Positions 34,801 to 49,800 of a stretch of 64,000 nt of DNA are shown here, piece after piece (position 1 is the stretch's first letter; each line of letters opens with the position of its first letter). The stretch comes from Rugalucina vietnamica (Eukaryota > Mollusca > Bivalvia > Lucinida > Lucinidae): positions 19,018,457-19,082,456 of the forward strand of contig OZ024874.1 of NCBI GenBank assembly GCA_964017185.1, given 5' to 3'. Made by a program: the position numbers and the translations under genes. The notes under the pieces were generated by a model that worked only from the letters and a program-made list of their open reading frames with translations, made no database searches and was not told where the DNA came from.

Positions 34801-37800
34801 GTAACAGTACATTCAAGCACAAGAAAACACAATTAAGCACCAGTCAACAAACTGGAATATGTCAAGTGGTCACATTATTATTGAACACAATGTTCATAAA
34901 CTTGAAAATGAACTGTAGCTTGTAGGTTCCAGCAAATTACATGCACTAACAGCCTATTCCTGTAGTTGTTTCTAAATATGTTTCAACAAACTAATATAAA
35001 TATATCGATAGTACAGGATTTGAATTTTCTATCAACCATTCTCTAAGTCTCTTATGTTCATTTAAATCTAAATACATATTAATACATACATAATCAACAC
35101 CTCTTACATACATAATAATCAAACTAGAATTAAGCTCCAGGTAAATATACTTTTATGCATCTGTCCATAACTCACAACCATTTGTTAATATCTAGCTCTT
35201 TTAAGATCAAAAATGTACACTCCTGCTCACTGTCGACCACTGTGTAACAATCTTGTTTAGCAAAAAACTTGCAACAAAATCCATGATAAGCATAGCTCCT
35301 TTCCAAATACATGTATTTAGCAAATTATACAATTCTACTTTATCCCAGCTATCACTGTATTGTTACAATGAAACTTTTACAATGCATCTAAATGTAGGCT
35401 ATAAATGTATAATCATAACAAATAGTTTTTAGGGCTTGTGACAGTCTAAAAGTTTACAATAATGAAAAAAGATCAGTTTTTTTTCTTTATTTTTGTTTGA
35501 TTTGATTTAACATCCCAATCATGTCAAGATAGAATCATCATTTTCTGAGGACTTAACCAATATATTGTCATGTAAAGCTTCTGTCTCAAGTATAACATGG
35601 CACTACAAGAAATTCAAATCCCTGACCAATAGCCAAGGATCTTATGTGCTACTACCGAATATCCACACTCCCTTAAGAACTAAGTTAAAAATAAATGACT
35701 GCTGATACAAGGCACCAATAATAGTTACAAAAAACATTGTACTAACAAATGAATAAAAATCATTATGACTGAGTGTTACAATTAAATTTAAAAAAGAGTG
35801 GCATCCCCCCCCCCCCAAAAAAAAAAAAAAAAAAAAAAATGGTGGCAACCCCTAAAAAGCAAAACCACCTAATTTTATTACCTGGCGGGGTTACACCTTC
35901 AAATCTTTCGAATCTTCTCTGATTAGTATTTTTGTTTACAGAGAACCAGATCTGAAATGATGTACAAGCTGGAAGGTTTAAGTGATACTATGATGAATGT
36001 GTATCAAGCAGCAATCCTAGTTGCTAATATAGAAAACAATAGTTAGGCTATAACAAATTTAGCTTTGGATCTTTATAATGGTGTTGTACTTAATCAATAA
36101 TATTATTTATCTCAGGAATGGTTTGCTAATGCATCTTTACACTGATCTGTTTTGCACTTCATGTTCTGCAGCACATCATAGGGTTATCTATTTGTTTATG
36201 GCACAATATATAAATTTATGATCAGACCAATAAGCCTCGATAACATCACAAAATCCTTCAGAGTTTGAAAATATCAAATCTAGTACTGAGCCAGAGTCAG
36301 TCGTACATTGGTTGATTTTCTGCATACACCCAAACAATGTCTCCACAAAGTCCACAAATCCTGTATTTGCACCATCTATCTGTATGTTGAAGTCCCCTAA
36401 GATGACTAATTTGGCATGCAGATCGACAGCTGGCCTAAGATGACAAATAATATCCTTTCGAAAATCAGCTTGCAAACTTTTTGGGTATTTGTACAACACA
36501 ACAATTTGAATATACCCTCTCTGAATGCTGAATATGCCAACAAATATGAATTCAAATGACTTGCATTGCAACTTTACAACCTTTTGAATTTGAAAATATT
36601 CCTTCACATATAATGCAAGTCCATGATATGGCCTGCTCATTGATTTTTTTCCTGTGTCATCAAGTCTAATAAGTCTGAATCGTTTCAGACCAAAATGTAC
36701 ATTTTCATCCCTTCTACATAACCTTGTTTCAGCGAATCCATTGACATCTGCTGCCAACACATTTGGTTCAAATTCAACATCCTTAAAATGTTTATGCAAG
36801 GATCTAGCATTGTTGAATGCTATTTTGGTTTTGCCAGGATCAATTTTATACAATGGAACATAATACAACTCTAAACAAGCTTCTGTCCGTAGCCTTTCCA
36901 TCTCAATATTCACCTGATCATCTATAGCCATAGTATCTTCATTCATGTTTAATATATATAAATCGTCAAGCTTTTTCACTCTACTGAATGCAACATAATG
37001 CATATGTGGCATTATGTACTTTCTGTCCTTCCCATTTCTGTCCTTCCCCTGGGATAAATCAACAACTACCCTGTCTACTGTTGCACCTTCAGCTTTGTAG
37101 ACTGTTTTACCTGAAGCTGGTGTCACTGGGAATTGGCTTCTCTGAAATGTTTTGTAGCTATGTATAAATGTTCGTTGTATTTCAAATACAGGCGTCCAGT
37201 TCGGATGAATGCTTGAGTTGTAGAATTTTCTGTTTTTCTCCCGTGTTGCCCTTCCATTTCGAGGGTCATCAAACAATATCCAAATGATGCTTGGACGATT
37301 TGTTCCTTCCATCCACCTGAAGTCAATGTGTTTCACCACACCTGTAGCACCATTGGTTAAACCGTCTTCTACATCTACATTTGCTGTATGATCAACAATC
37401 ATTCCTTCCACAACTGTCAATGATTTCATTAATTGGCCTGTTTTCCCATACTCTTTTGGGAGCCCAGCAATTAAGGACTGGCATCTTTTAGCCGGAATAT
37501 TTTGTGTGACAACAATATCATGGCATGGTATTACGTTTTTTTCTCCAGGCAATTGACTCAAAATAGTGTCATTGTGCTGGTCTACAAAACAATTCTCAGC
37601 AAACAAATGAAGGGCGTCCTTTGGATAGTCACCAGTATCACGGTCAACAACACGTGTTTGCAACTTTTGTTTGTCTTCCTCTGTCATTTCATTCAACCTA
37701 AGTCGGTTTAACAGCTGTGCAAATTCAAGATCATCTTTCTGCCTCATGATATCAACCAATTCATACATTGTAAAGAGCTCTTTCCATAAATTTCTTCCTA

Positions 37801-40800
37801 GTGAAGATGCTCCCTCTGCCAAATCAAGACTTATAAAGAAATCACCTATTGGCTTAAGTTGGTAAAGATCCCCAACAGCAATAACACTTAAACCACCAAA
37901 CACTTCTTTAGTTCCCATCAGCTGCTGTAAGCGAGTGTTGATGAAGTTTAATGTCTTGTTGCCTACCATTGATATTTCATCAATAATCACAACTTTCAGA
38001 TGTCTGTACTTAATTCTGAATGTATTCAACTCATCAGCTGAAAGGTGATTGGTGTTCTTTTGAAACATTTTTTTCTGTGGAAAGCAGAGCAAATAGTTTG
38101 TCCACTAATATTAAAAGCAGCAAACCCCATGTAAGCGCACAACAGAATCCTTTTATCATCTGGATTTTCTCCCTCTTTCAAATTCAAAATCCTATACAGA
38201 CTTTGATAAAGTGCTCAAATGACTACTGATTTGCCAACACCTGCCCCTCCTGTTAAGAAAGCATAGACTGGTTCATCTTTGCACTTAATCCAGTGCACAA
38301 TATGGTTAAAGAATTCTCTTTGTCTCAAATTAAGACTTCGAAGTAGTTGTAAGTATTCTTCTTCGGGCAATAAGATGGCACTGGTTTCTACTGGGGGCAC
38401 TGAGCAAGTCGACTGCAGTTCTATTCCAATATCATAATGTCTCTGCTCTACAACTCTGCTTGGGTTAAAAAAAAAAACAAATTTTTCTGATTCCCCTGGT
38501 GTTTCTTCTTCTGCCTCCCGATTTTCTTGCTCTGCATTCGGTGCAATTTGATCAAAGTCCCTTTCTTCAGCTTCCATCATCTGCCTTGCAAGCTCTAGTT
38601 CTTCTGCATGATGCTCGTACTCATTTCTTTTGGGTATCAATGATATCTGTACAGAGTTATAATGAGCCTCATATGTGTCAAAAGAACCTAGCAAATCTTT
38701 TTGTTCATTTCGCCAAGGTACAAAAAGCATAAGCTGCTCTCTGAAGTAATTTTCTGGGTCCTTTTTCTTGTTGTATTTTACATACCTTATTATTCTAGGT
38801 ACTTTTCTTGTTTTGTATTTTGTTCCATTTTTTGCTTTGAACAGCAAATCTGAACTTTGACTTTTACTGTCATCCAAACAGTCATCAGCTTCATCCTCAG
38901 AGCTATTGACAAAACTGTCATCATCATTAATGTCATCAACTTTCTCTGGGAGTTTATTTCCTTTTGGATAAATAATGTCAATCTTTGAGACATAATCAGC
39001 TAGGCAAAAATTTCCAAGCTGCCTGGGTCTTTTAGAGTACCTCTGTATTACATTTTCCGATTCTACATCTGTAGATTCAGCAGGAAGTTCATCAAGAGCA
39101 GCTTTTGACTTAAGCAGAAAGATTCTTTCTTCTGGTATAGATGTATTGATGAAAACTATATCCCTTGTGCATTTTGTCAAAGGAATTTGCAGATCAAGAT
39201 AAACAGCCTCTTGAGCACTAACCTCCACACAGTTTGAAAATACATTTCCAATATGCCTGACTTGTTTCTTCAGGTCCAGATTTCCTCTTCTAGCCTCTTT
39301 TGCTGCTGCATCAAGTTGTGCACTCATACCTCTTTGTGACTTACTTATATAACCAACTATATATGAAGCACACCCATATGGTTCAAGAACAATCTGAATG
39401 TCAAGGTTGGCTTTCCAAGCTACAAGTGTGTTTTCATTAAATGGATTTATCCTCATTTCCTTTGTTTTGCGTTTTAAGAAAACCTTTGGTGTTTTCAAGG
39501 AGCTTCTGATGCAACAAATGTAGTCTTCAAAGTCCATTTTAGCAATTTTTTCTAGAAACTCCTCAAATGACATATCTTCATTTTCATTACACTCTGTCAT
39601 TGCTTTTTGTAGCTCTGCATTCTTCTTTTTGTACTTTTCAACATTTTCTTCAAGCGGATGTAGCAACATAGTCCTCGGCAATGGTGGCAATGGAAATCCA
39701 AACCTACATACTGGTTTTCCCTTTTTTCTGCAGGTTCTAGAATGTTTGTGACTTTGAAGGTTTATCAGATTTGCTGTTTTCTCATTATCAATACTGCAAG
39801 TAAGGTACCGATCAACAAATTGAACTATTTCCTCTTCAGAGTTTGTTTCTAAAGTTGGAGCATTTTCTACCCAAACAAGCATATGAATATGAGGTGAGCC
39901 ACGCTGCTGAAACTCAACTCTATAAAAATAGTCACGCACATTTCCAATTGGCTGACAACTGCTTTTTAGAATTGTATTTAGGAACTCTTGTACCCTATGA
40001 TCAAAGTACCTTGAACATGTAACTTGATCTTTCTGGACAAGCTTTGTTTTCTCTTGCCAAGTCAGCTTTTCTATTTCATTTTCACAATATTGAATGCCAT
40101 CATTCAATTTTGCTAACATTCTCAACAGATCTGTCCACCTAGTATCAGCAGCTGACAATGACATAAACCAAGTGGGCAAGGAAAGTTGTCTAATCATTGC
40201 AAAAATGTCTTTCTTGCGCATTTCCAAATAGGCTGGTGAATTTCGCAGCTGGCGAAATATATAATAGCCTTCATCAAGATTTACAAGTTTGTCCAAATAA
40301 TTTGAATCTCTAGCTTCGGCTGCTGTAATTCTTTGGCCTCTCCTTTTACACCTTCTAACAGCTAAGTTGACTTTGTCACTGATTTGTTTCATCTGTAGCT
40401 TTTTATGTTTAAAGAATATGTTAGGAACTGACTGTGCAGCTCTCCTGTCAGCACTTCGCAATTCCCACTTTACAATGTCACTATAGTGAACTGGCACTAA
40501 CCTTTCATCATTGCTAGGTGGTTTCTGGCCACAAAATATTGTTGGAAAGCATAAATACTCTGCGTCTTTATCTTGATATAGGCTTAACGGATGTTGTCTT
40601 TCACCTGGGGCAAAAGTGAACACTTTATCGTATTTATTGTCAATATCAGCTTCATCCACTAATGTATCTATATTTCCAACATGATCATTGGCATCTATCT
40701 CACTGTAATGATCAGAATCATAGCCATTAGATACTTCAGGGACATCTTCACTACTCATATCTTGTTCCTGCTTTTCATTTTCTGTATCATTTCTATCTCT

Positions 40801-43800
40801 GGATCCTTCATTTGACACTTCCAAAAATTCTCTGACTGTATCTTCTGCACTTTCAGTAACTTCCTGAAACCAACTATCATTAAGTACAATGCCAGATCTT
40901 TTATATAGTTCGCTATTGCTCATAAGCCAATGTAAAGCAGACAAAACTCTTAGTGGTCTTACATTTTCTTTGAAATCCACTTTTTTATAAGACAACTTCT
41001 TTTTCAACTGAATGGCAACTGTAAAATTTTCATCCATTGGTCTTGGAAGACTGTTTATAGTAGGTTGAATATCAACAGGCACGTTAATAACATTTCCTTT
41101 CAGGGAGTACTGGCCACCACGTGGTAATTCTCTTATCTGCATAAATGGGATACGCAAAGCTATTAATCTTTCTTCCAGTTGATGTAAATTTAGCTCTAGG
41201 GGCTTGTGTGGCCATTTCATACCATTAGCAACTGATAGTTTTGGAATCTTACTATCTCTTAATGCACTCAGCATGTATGACAAATCCATTCTTCATTGCT
41301 GACTGATTTAAAATCAGTACAATACAATCTTTTACTTTCTTCTGGAATATGTGTGTTTTTTAACATAGAAACGTTTTTCCTGAACCACGTCTGGTGACAA
41401 CATGAACAAACATATAAAGGTCCAATAGAAATATCTGAATGAAACTGTTTTATACCCTCTTCAATAGTTTTAAAGTTTTTCTTGTGAGAGCTGTGTCATG
41501 CTTATGTTTTTTTTTAGGAATCCTCATTCCAGAATGATCATCCATTTTTCTCTTTTCATGTCTTACATGTTGCTTCTTGATTCTCTCACATTCACGGACA
41601 TAAGGATTCTCTCTTGCCTTCTTTTTTGATGCATTTTGGTATTGTTTCTCCTGTGCTCTAAAAGCTTGGTTTTCTCTTGCAAACTGCTTTGATTCTCTCT
41701 CTCTTCTTTGAAATACAGGGTCTTTTCTTGCAGATTGCTTTGATTCTCTCTCTCTTCTTTGAAATACAGGATCTTTTCTTGCCGATTGTTTGGATATCTT
41801 CTGATACATGGTTTCTCTAGACTTAAATAAAGGATCTTTTCTAACAGACTGCTTTGATTCTCTCTCTCTTCTTTGATAAATAGGATCTTTTCTTGCAGAT
41901 TGCTTTGATTCTCTCTCTCTTCTTTGAAATACAGGGTCTTTTCTTGCAGATTGCTTTGATTCTCTCTCTCTTCTTTGAAATACAGGATCTTTTCTTGCCG
42001 ATTGTTTGGATATCTTCTGATACATGGTTTCTCTAGACTTAAATAAAGGATCTTTTCTAACAGACTGCTTTGATTCTCTCTCTATTCTTTGAAATACAGG
42101 ATCTTTTCTTGCCGATTGTTTGGATATCTTCTGATACATGGTTTCTCTAGACTTAAATAAAGGATCTTTTCTAACAGACTGCTTTGATTCTCTCTCTCTT
42201 CTTTGAAAAGTAGGATCTTTTCTTGCAGATTGCTTTGATTCTCGTTCTTTTCTTTGAAACACAGGATCTTTTCTTGCAGATTGTTTTGATTCCCTTTGAT
42301 ATATTATTTCATTTGCTTTAAAGGCTGAATTTTGCCTACATCTTTGTTTGTAACTTTTATAATACTCAGTGTGACACTTCTTTTTTTTGTTTGAGTCTTC
42401 AACTGTTGTTTTTGATGCATTGTTAGACATGATTTTTATGTTTCGTTTTGCTTTGTAAGCTTGTCTCATTATTTGATCATGGAAGTAAGCTTCCATATTA
42501 GAATCCATTTGATCTTTAAAGCTCTCTGTATTTTCAAATTTCTTAACAATTATGGGCAAGAAGTCAAACTGTAAACTGGTATCTAGATTTAAACTGTCAT
42601 AGAATGCATACATGTATGTAACTAGGTCATTAATACTTGAGAAAGTTATCAAACAGGATGACCCATCACTTGATGAAAGTCCATTTTGTCCGTGGGAGTG
42701 GGAATCAAAAAACACATACATGCCATTCTTTCTAAATACAGCAGAGCATATTGCGCCAATAGTTAAAAGACCTGCTGATACAGACAAGAATGCTGATTGC
42801 AAAGTATCATGAAGGGTTGGCAAGCCAAGATTTTGAGTATCAATAAGAGGACCACTTAGAATAGGCATTTTTTCACAAGTGAATTTTCCCATCTTTACTT
42901 CAAAATAATCTGGGATTTCCTCTAAACTCAACAGCTGATGAACAAATTTTCCACTTGATTTTAATCTTCTGATAACAGTTTGATACAGAGCATCACCTTC
43001 ACAAAGGACTTCATCTAATATTAAACTATTGTCTACATCATGACAAAGAGAGTATGACAACATACATAATGCATTACATGTGCACTGATATCCTCTTGAT
43101 TGCTCAGAAAATCTGACATCATTTTGATGAAAACTTCCGAAGACCAAATCACTGGCATTCCACAACTGTTCTGATGATCTTACTGCCTGATAACATACCA
43201 CATCATTGTCCAAGAATGGTTCTGATGAACCACTGTTAAAATGATGCTCAGCTGTAACATTATTATGCAGTGTATGCTGTTGGAGCATTGCATTTTTTGG
43301 ACAAGCAGCTATATCCTCTGCGTCAAACATGTTTTCAACGACTCTTGGATGGTAATCAGCATCCACACCAGGAAAAGTATTCAGAAAGACTGTATCAAAA
43401 TCTGTCTGTACATTTGAGCTAACATTTTCTACAAGCTTGCTGATATCAATAACTAATTGCTTAAACTGACTGATATTAACTTTTTCACTCTCAAGAGAAT
43501 TTGCAAATAAGGATTTATCTTCAGCTTCCAGCTTAGTACTACTCAAAGTATCAGACACAGGCTGAGATTCGGTATCAGTTAAAGATTCAATCAAAGTATC
43601 AGGTGTCTGTTCAACTTCAATCACTTTATGAAGCTTATGATCATTTACATTAATTTTCAGTGGTTTAATCAAATTCTCTAGCAAAGTCTCAGGAAATGTT
43701 TCAATCACTATATCAGTATTAGGCTCATTCAAAGGCTCAGGTAAAACATCAGGCAATTTCACAGAAATTTTTGGCGGCTCAATCAAATTCTCTGGCAAAG

Positions 43801-46800
43801 TTTCAGGCAATGTATCAATCACAATATCAGCATCAGGCTCAATAAAATTCTCAGGTAAAGTCTCAAGAGTTTTCAAAGTTTTCAAATTATCTGGCAATAT
43901 CTCAGACACAGATGGTTTTGTGGGCTGGGATAGACCCCCATCTGATAGATTCAAGACACCCATATCAATAGCATCAGGCTCAATAAAATTCTCAGGTAAA
44001 GTCTCAAGAGTTTTCAAAGTTTTCAAATTCTCTGGCAATATCTCAGACACAGATGGTTTTGTGGGCTGGGATAGACCCCCATCTGATAGATTCAAGACAC
44101 CCATATCAATAGACACAGATGGTTTTGTGGGCTGGGATAGACCCCCATCTGATAGATTCAAGACACCCATATCAAAAGACACAGATGGTTGTGTGGGCTG
44201 GGATGGTCCCCCATCTGATAAATTCTCATCAAAGAGGACACCCATATCAACAGACACAGATGGTTGTGTGGGCTGGGTCGGACCCCCATCTGATAAAGTC
44301 ATGCCCCTCCTTTCCTTCTCATCTTCCAAAGTCTGACGTGCCTTGCTCATCTTCCAGTACTTTCTACGAGGCATTGTCTATCTGTTGTCCAGGAATCAAT
44401 TTTATACACGAATATATTGTCACTACACAGTAGCTGCACTAAACACTATGGCAATAATAAACTCTGTGTCACAAGGCACAATAAATACACTAATCCACTG
44501 TCACAAAGCACTTGAATCTATTGTTTATATTTTAAGTGTCACATAGCACTACTATCATATCATGTATAATATAAATATATATCCACAAGAATAATTAATG
44601 TCCAAGTAGTATGTGTATCTTTCTGATAAATCCAACCTAAAAAAGAAAAAGTAATGTAAATTCTGATTTATCATGAAAAATTATCAGTGAAAGTTCAAAA
44701 GAGCAAAATCTTGATACGCGTAAAATGAAAGTAATATTTAAATCCACCTTGATCAACAAGGCTGATCAACAAGGCAGTACTCCCAAGGAAGAGGCCCTCC
44801 ATAAATTCTGGTGATTCTCTCATTTCATAATAATGATATAAATTTTGCATTGCATGCTATACTCTTATACAAGTAGAATATTTATTAAACAAAACAACAA
44901 AACACTCTGCCTGCTATCAAATGCTTGTCCATCATAATTCATTGATCATCAAAGCTCAGAACATTGATCAAATCTGTCTTATTATTTTTCTTGGACTTGC
45001 CCTATATGCATTTTGCGGGTGCAAACAAAAGCTTAACAGACAGATAGACATACTTTCCAAAGCCAATATGCATCCAATCATAGAAACAATCATTCAAGAG
45101 AAATTCACCAGACATAACTTACCCGGTACAGGTTGACGCCTACATAAAAAAACTTTTAAAAAATTTCACCCCTTTGATGATTATAATCATGATTTTTTTC
45201 CGACTAGAATTTGAAAAAAAAAAACTAGTTTAAAAACAGTTATAAATTCCAGTATTTCTGACTTTCATTCAAATTTGGGTACGACTGTTAAGAGATTCAT
45301 AGTGCAATGTTGTCTGTCTATTTGACTAAAATAGCATCTTTTCCATCTAAGCTAGGAATACCAACATCTGTGAACCTGAAAGAAAAATTATACACATTAA
45401 AAATGTTGCAATTTCATGGATAAGTTTGACTCAACAGTTCAAAAATTATATTAAACGCCCACGCTCCAATAAACGCCCATACCCCTATTTGGATGCCAAA
45501 ACTGGCCATTTTATCTGGAGTTTTGAAATTCCAGGAACCTCTAATTAACACCCACTTTAAAAATGTTTGAAAAAATCTTCTGTTTTAAGCGGTAAATTTC
45601 TAATTTTGCTGCTTCATCACATAAAACACTAATCTATTTTTCTCATGTAGTCCAAATAAATGGTAGTACATGTGATACCTGAACAACTAATTGGAGCAAA
45701 AGTCCTGCCTGGGGCAGATTGAGAGCCACCAATGATTTCAATATCTGTATATGAATTCTTGAATGTTGCCCTACAGTGTAGCCTCCAATAAATTCTGTAT
45801 GTAATTTGATCAAGAAGATTTTTGAATTTTTTCCATTAAAACATATATGTTGCCATGGCAACCAGAGTCCCAGTTCGATCTGACCAAAAGCAATATGCAA
45901 CCTTTCCTACTGCCCAATGACGCTGTGTAGATCCACCTACTGGCTTTGGAGATATTGAATTTTGAAGTGTTTTCTATAGTAAGTCTATGGAGACTATTGA
46001 CCCCCGGGGCGTGGCCAAATTTGACTCCAGGGGCATGATTGGCACAATTTATAATAAGGACTAACAAACATTGCTACATACAAAATATAGAAGCTTTGGG
46101 CCTTGTGGTTTCAGAGAAGAAGATTTTTTTAGATTTGTCCCATTGTAAGTCTATGGAGACTATCGACCACCGGGGCCTGGCCAAATTTGACCCCAGGGGC
46201 ATGGCTGGCATAATCTATGTAGGTAGAGGACCATTAGCCATTGCCATATACCAAATATCATAGCTGTAGGCCCTGTGGTTTCAGAGAAGAAGATTTTTGA
46301 TTTCTTTCCATCAAAACATATATGTTGCCATGGAAACCAGAGTTCCAGTCCGATCTGCCGAAAAACAATATGTAACACTTTCTATTGCATAGTGACGCTA
46401 TATGTGTTATTTGATCAAGATCTGTCAACTGGCTTTGGAGGCAATGATGTTTGAATTTTTTCCCACAGTAAGTCTATGGAGACTATCAACCCCCAGGGCA
46501 TGGCCAAATTAGACCCCAGGGCCATGATTGGCACAATTTATAATGGGGACTACCACACATTGCTACATACAAAATATTGTAGCTCTGGGCCTTGTGGTTT
46601 CAGAGAAGAAGATTTTTTTTAGTTTTTCCAATTGTAAGTCTATGGAAACTATCCACCCCCTGGGCGTGGCCAAATTTGACCCCAGGGGCATGGCTGGCAC
46701 AATTTATGTAGAGGACCATTAGCCATTGCCACATACCAAATATCAAAGCTGTGGGCCCTGTGGTTTCAGAGAAGAAGATTTTTGAATTTTTTTCCCATAG

Positions 46801-49800
46801 TAAGTCTATGGAGACTATCGACCCCCGGGGCGTGGCCAAATTTGACCCCAGGGGCATGAATGGCACAACTTATGTAGAGGACCATTAGCCATTGCTACAT
46901 ACCAAATATCAAAGCTGTGGGCCTAGTGGTTTCAGAGAAGAAGATTTTTTTAGTTTTTCCCATTGTAAGTCTATGGGACCTATCTGTTGCCATGGAAACC
47001 ACAATTTTGATACAATCTGCTCCAAAACCTAATGCCATCAATCCCCCAACCCAATTATGGTTCACATTAAATTTGATCAAGATCGGCTTACTAGCTTCAG
47101 AAATATTCTTCTTTGAAATTGTGGACGGACGACGACGGACGACGGACGACGGATGCCTGCCTATCCTATAAGCTCACCTGTGAGCCTTCGGCTCAGGTGA
47201 GCTAAAAAGTAACTGATTAGAAGTAAGACACAAAGAAGAAAAGGAGAAAGGAAAATAGACGCAAACACAATGAAACATTTAATAAATCACTAGATAATAC
47301 ACAAATATGTATTTATATAAATACTTATTTATAAAGAAAACACTATAGCCAATTCGCATATAATGGTACTGGAGCAGTAGAGTCCGATGCAAATAGTGGG
47401 CGATTTATGCATTCACCTACAAAGCCAAGCATGCAATGTTTTACATAGACGCAACGGAACAGACATGTTGTCATACCAATAACACGTGTTGCACATTACA
47501 GCGTATACTCACAACAATAACAAACAATACAGGAATAACGAATGCCCATATAAGCCCGGAATCAACAGAAAGCCAACAACTGAAAATGAGAAGTCAAATT
47601 AAAGTCTTAGGCTCTTGATAAATACAACATATGTTAAGGCAGCATTTTCATCCTTATAAGTAAATAACCGTTGGCGCATATAGCAGTAGTCTCAGACGCC
47701 ACACCCCGTTTTACCTGTATAAAATAATACCATTTGCGCATATAGTCAATAGTATCAGACGCCATACCCCGTTTTATACCATTTGCGCATATATAGCAGT
47801 AATATATCAGACGCTATACCCCGTTTTTACCTGTATAAGTAAACTAACATTTGCGCAGTAGTATTAGACGCTGTACGCCGTTTTTCGACACATTTCTTTC
47901 AATCATCGAGTATGCCACAACTACACTGCCTATCACCAACCTCAACCTTGAAATACTTATTTTATTTCCGCCAAACAGTTTTTTTTTCTTCCCTTCACCC
48001 CTTTAAAGTTCATTTGTTGTAAAATGCTTCATTAGTCTAAAGCGAAATCATAAATAACTATTCTAGTAGAATTTCATATACGTATGTTTCTACAAATAGT
48101 ACTGTTTATTACGAACCTGTCATAAAGGACATTGAGTCGACTTAGGCTAGGCCTTTTACCCTCTCCCGTCAGTATTACAATACTTACAAGTTTTCGTTGC
48201 CATATCCTTCCATAGCTGTTGCTCCCATGGAAATTGCAACAACAAGTACACTTGCACCTGATATAAACACATGTAAATAGCATATGAAATATGAAATAAT
48301 TAACTATACCAGAATCTACTATAACAGTTTTTGCCTCTGCAAACATAAATAAAAAAAGATTTTTTGTCGAGTTAAATGAATGGCGTGATTTTTAGGAAAT
48401 TAGCTTTTTGGCTGATGGCTCATCTACACAAGACCTTATATAGTTACAACACTAGAAGCCACATGGATACAGTTAACAAATGTATTGTTTTCTAACATAT
48501 AACAGCAACAAAGTCGTTCTTAGTAATTGAGTGACCGCCTTTTGGAAAATAAGTGCTCACTTGGTTTACAATGTTTCCTTAGTCTCAGTACCTTATTGTC
48601 AGTGTAGTTTTTCCCCACCACGTTTTTTTTGGAGCGAGAATTTCTTTCTGATTGCGTCATTTCTTGATAATTGCCTACCTTTACCTTGTCTCTACTCTTT
48701 TGATAGGTATAATGAATAACAGTTGAAAAATCGCACGTTCGTTTTATAGGTGATGAGAACCATAAACCAAACTTTACACGCGTTGCCTAAAGGTAATTGT
48801 TTTGGCTACCCATTACCGTATGATGCAAGTATCATCTGCCATCCCATCCTTTGTTTTTTCAATGGTCTAAGAACTGTTAAAACCAGGTTTATACCCTGCA
48901 CCAACATCGTTAGAAAAACCTCCAGGTATATGAAGTGTAAGAAAACTGCAATCACTGTGCATAAAACCTGCAATTAGAAATAAACCCAAATCTGTATTTC
49001 GGTTTTATTTCTCATCCAAGAAATGTTTTATAATACGTTAACAGTGTTCCTTGTACATTTCCTGAGAGATTGCTAAACATTATTATGCCTTTATTCAGAA
49101 GGGTCAGTTTCAAAATTATAAAAAAAAATTCTGATGCTCCTAAAATAAACGTGGCCTCGCCTAAATGATAACAATGGGCGAAATTCGACGAAAATGGGTT
49201 AATTCCGTTTGACTTTTACCTTGTCTTGTGTTTGGTTTACACCAACCAGGAAAATCAAGTAAGCGATGACCAGCGTAACGCACAAGTTGAGCAAGATGGC
49301 TGACCTCTCTGATTTAATTACCCTGTAAGTAGATAATGAAGTTGTCAACAGCGCTAAAAATAAGATCATTCGCACAAGAATATGTGAGAATTTTCTTTTT
49401 TAAGAAAACGGTCAAGACAAATTTGTTCACCAGCGTGAACGCAACCGTGTTTGAACTCAGCAAATCATCATTTTGGGAGTTGTTTGAGAATATGTATTAA
49501 GCAGAATTAAATTATGAAGCCCCATCATTGTAACAAAAATGACACCAATAGTTAAAATAAAACAAACGCCACTTATGCTTCGTTTAGGATTAACGGGGCC
49601 CTATTTGGATGCGTTTGCGAGAATGGCTATTTATTTTCAGGGAGCTGGGGAGCACTAGAAAATATTGAAGGTTGCTGGGGAGCAAGTATAATGGTTTGGG
49701 GTGTTACGGAGCAGGGAGCAGAAAGCTGAATAAAAACATTATAAGGAGCTTGGGAGAATGGTCATTTTTATTTCAGGGATAAGGGAGCTAAGACCCCACA

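Larger units (their letters stand above)
36188..44374 (-). mobile_element. Helentron (Helitron2-like rolling-circle transposon)
   Basis: Three consecutive minus-strand ORFs: protease/basic-repeat protein, HUH Rep, and Pif1 helicase with endonuclease. A Rep-Hel protein followed by an apurinic-type endonuclease is the defining set of Helentrons, not of canonical Helitrons. Long intact frames with only one stop and one frameshift indicate a young copy. It lies in the receptor intron between exons 12 and 13. Outer boundaries are not determined. Confidence 0.88.

Noticed and set aside
44119-44433. Plus-strand ORFs opposite the Helentron accessory gene
   Set aside because: Antisense shadows of the LSDGG repeats.
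45327-45375. Terminal exon reading FTDVGIPSLDGKDAILVK from the stronger acceptor
   Set aside because: It would end the receptor before TM5, although TM5-TM7 exons with matching phase follow; kept only as an alternative to the CWYS reading.
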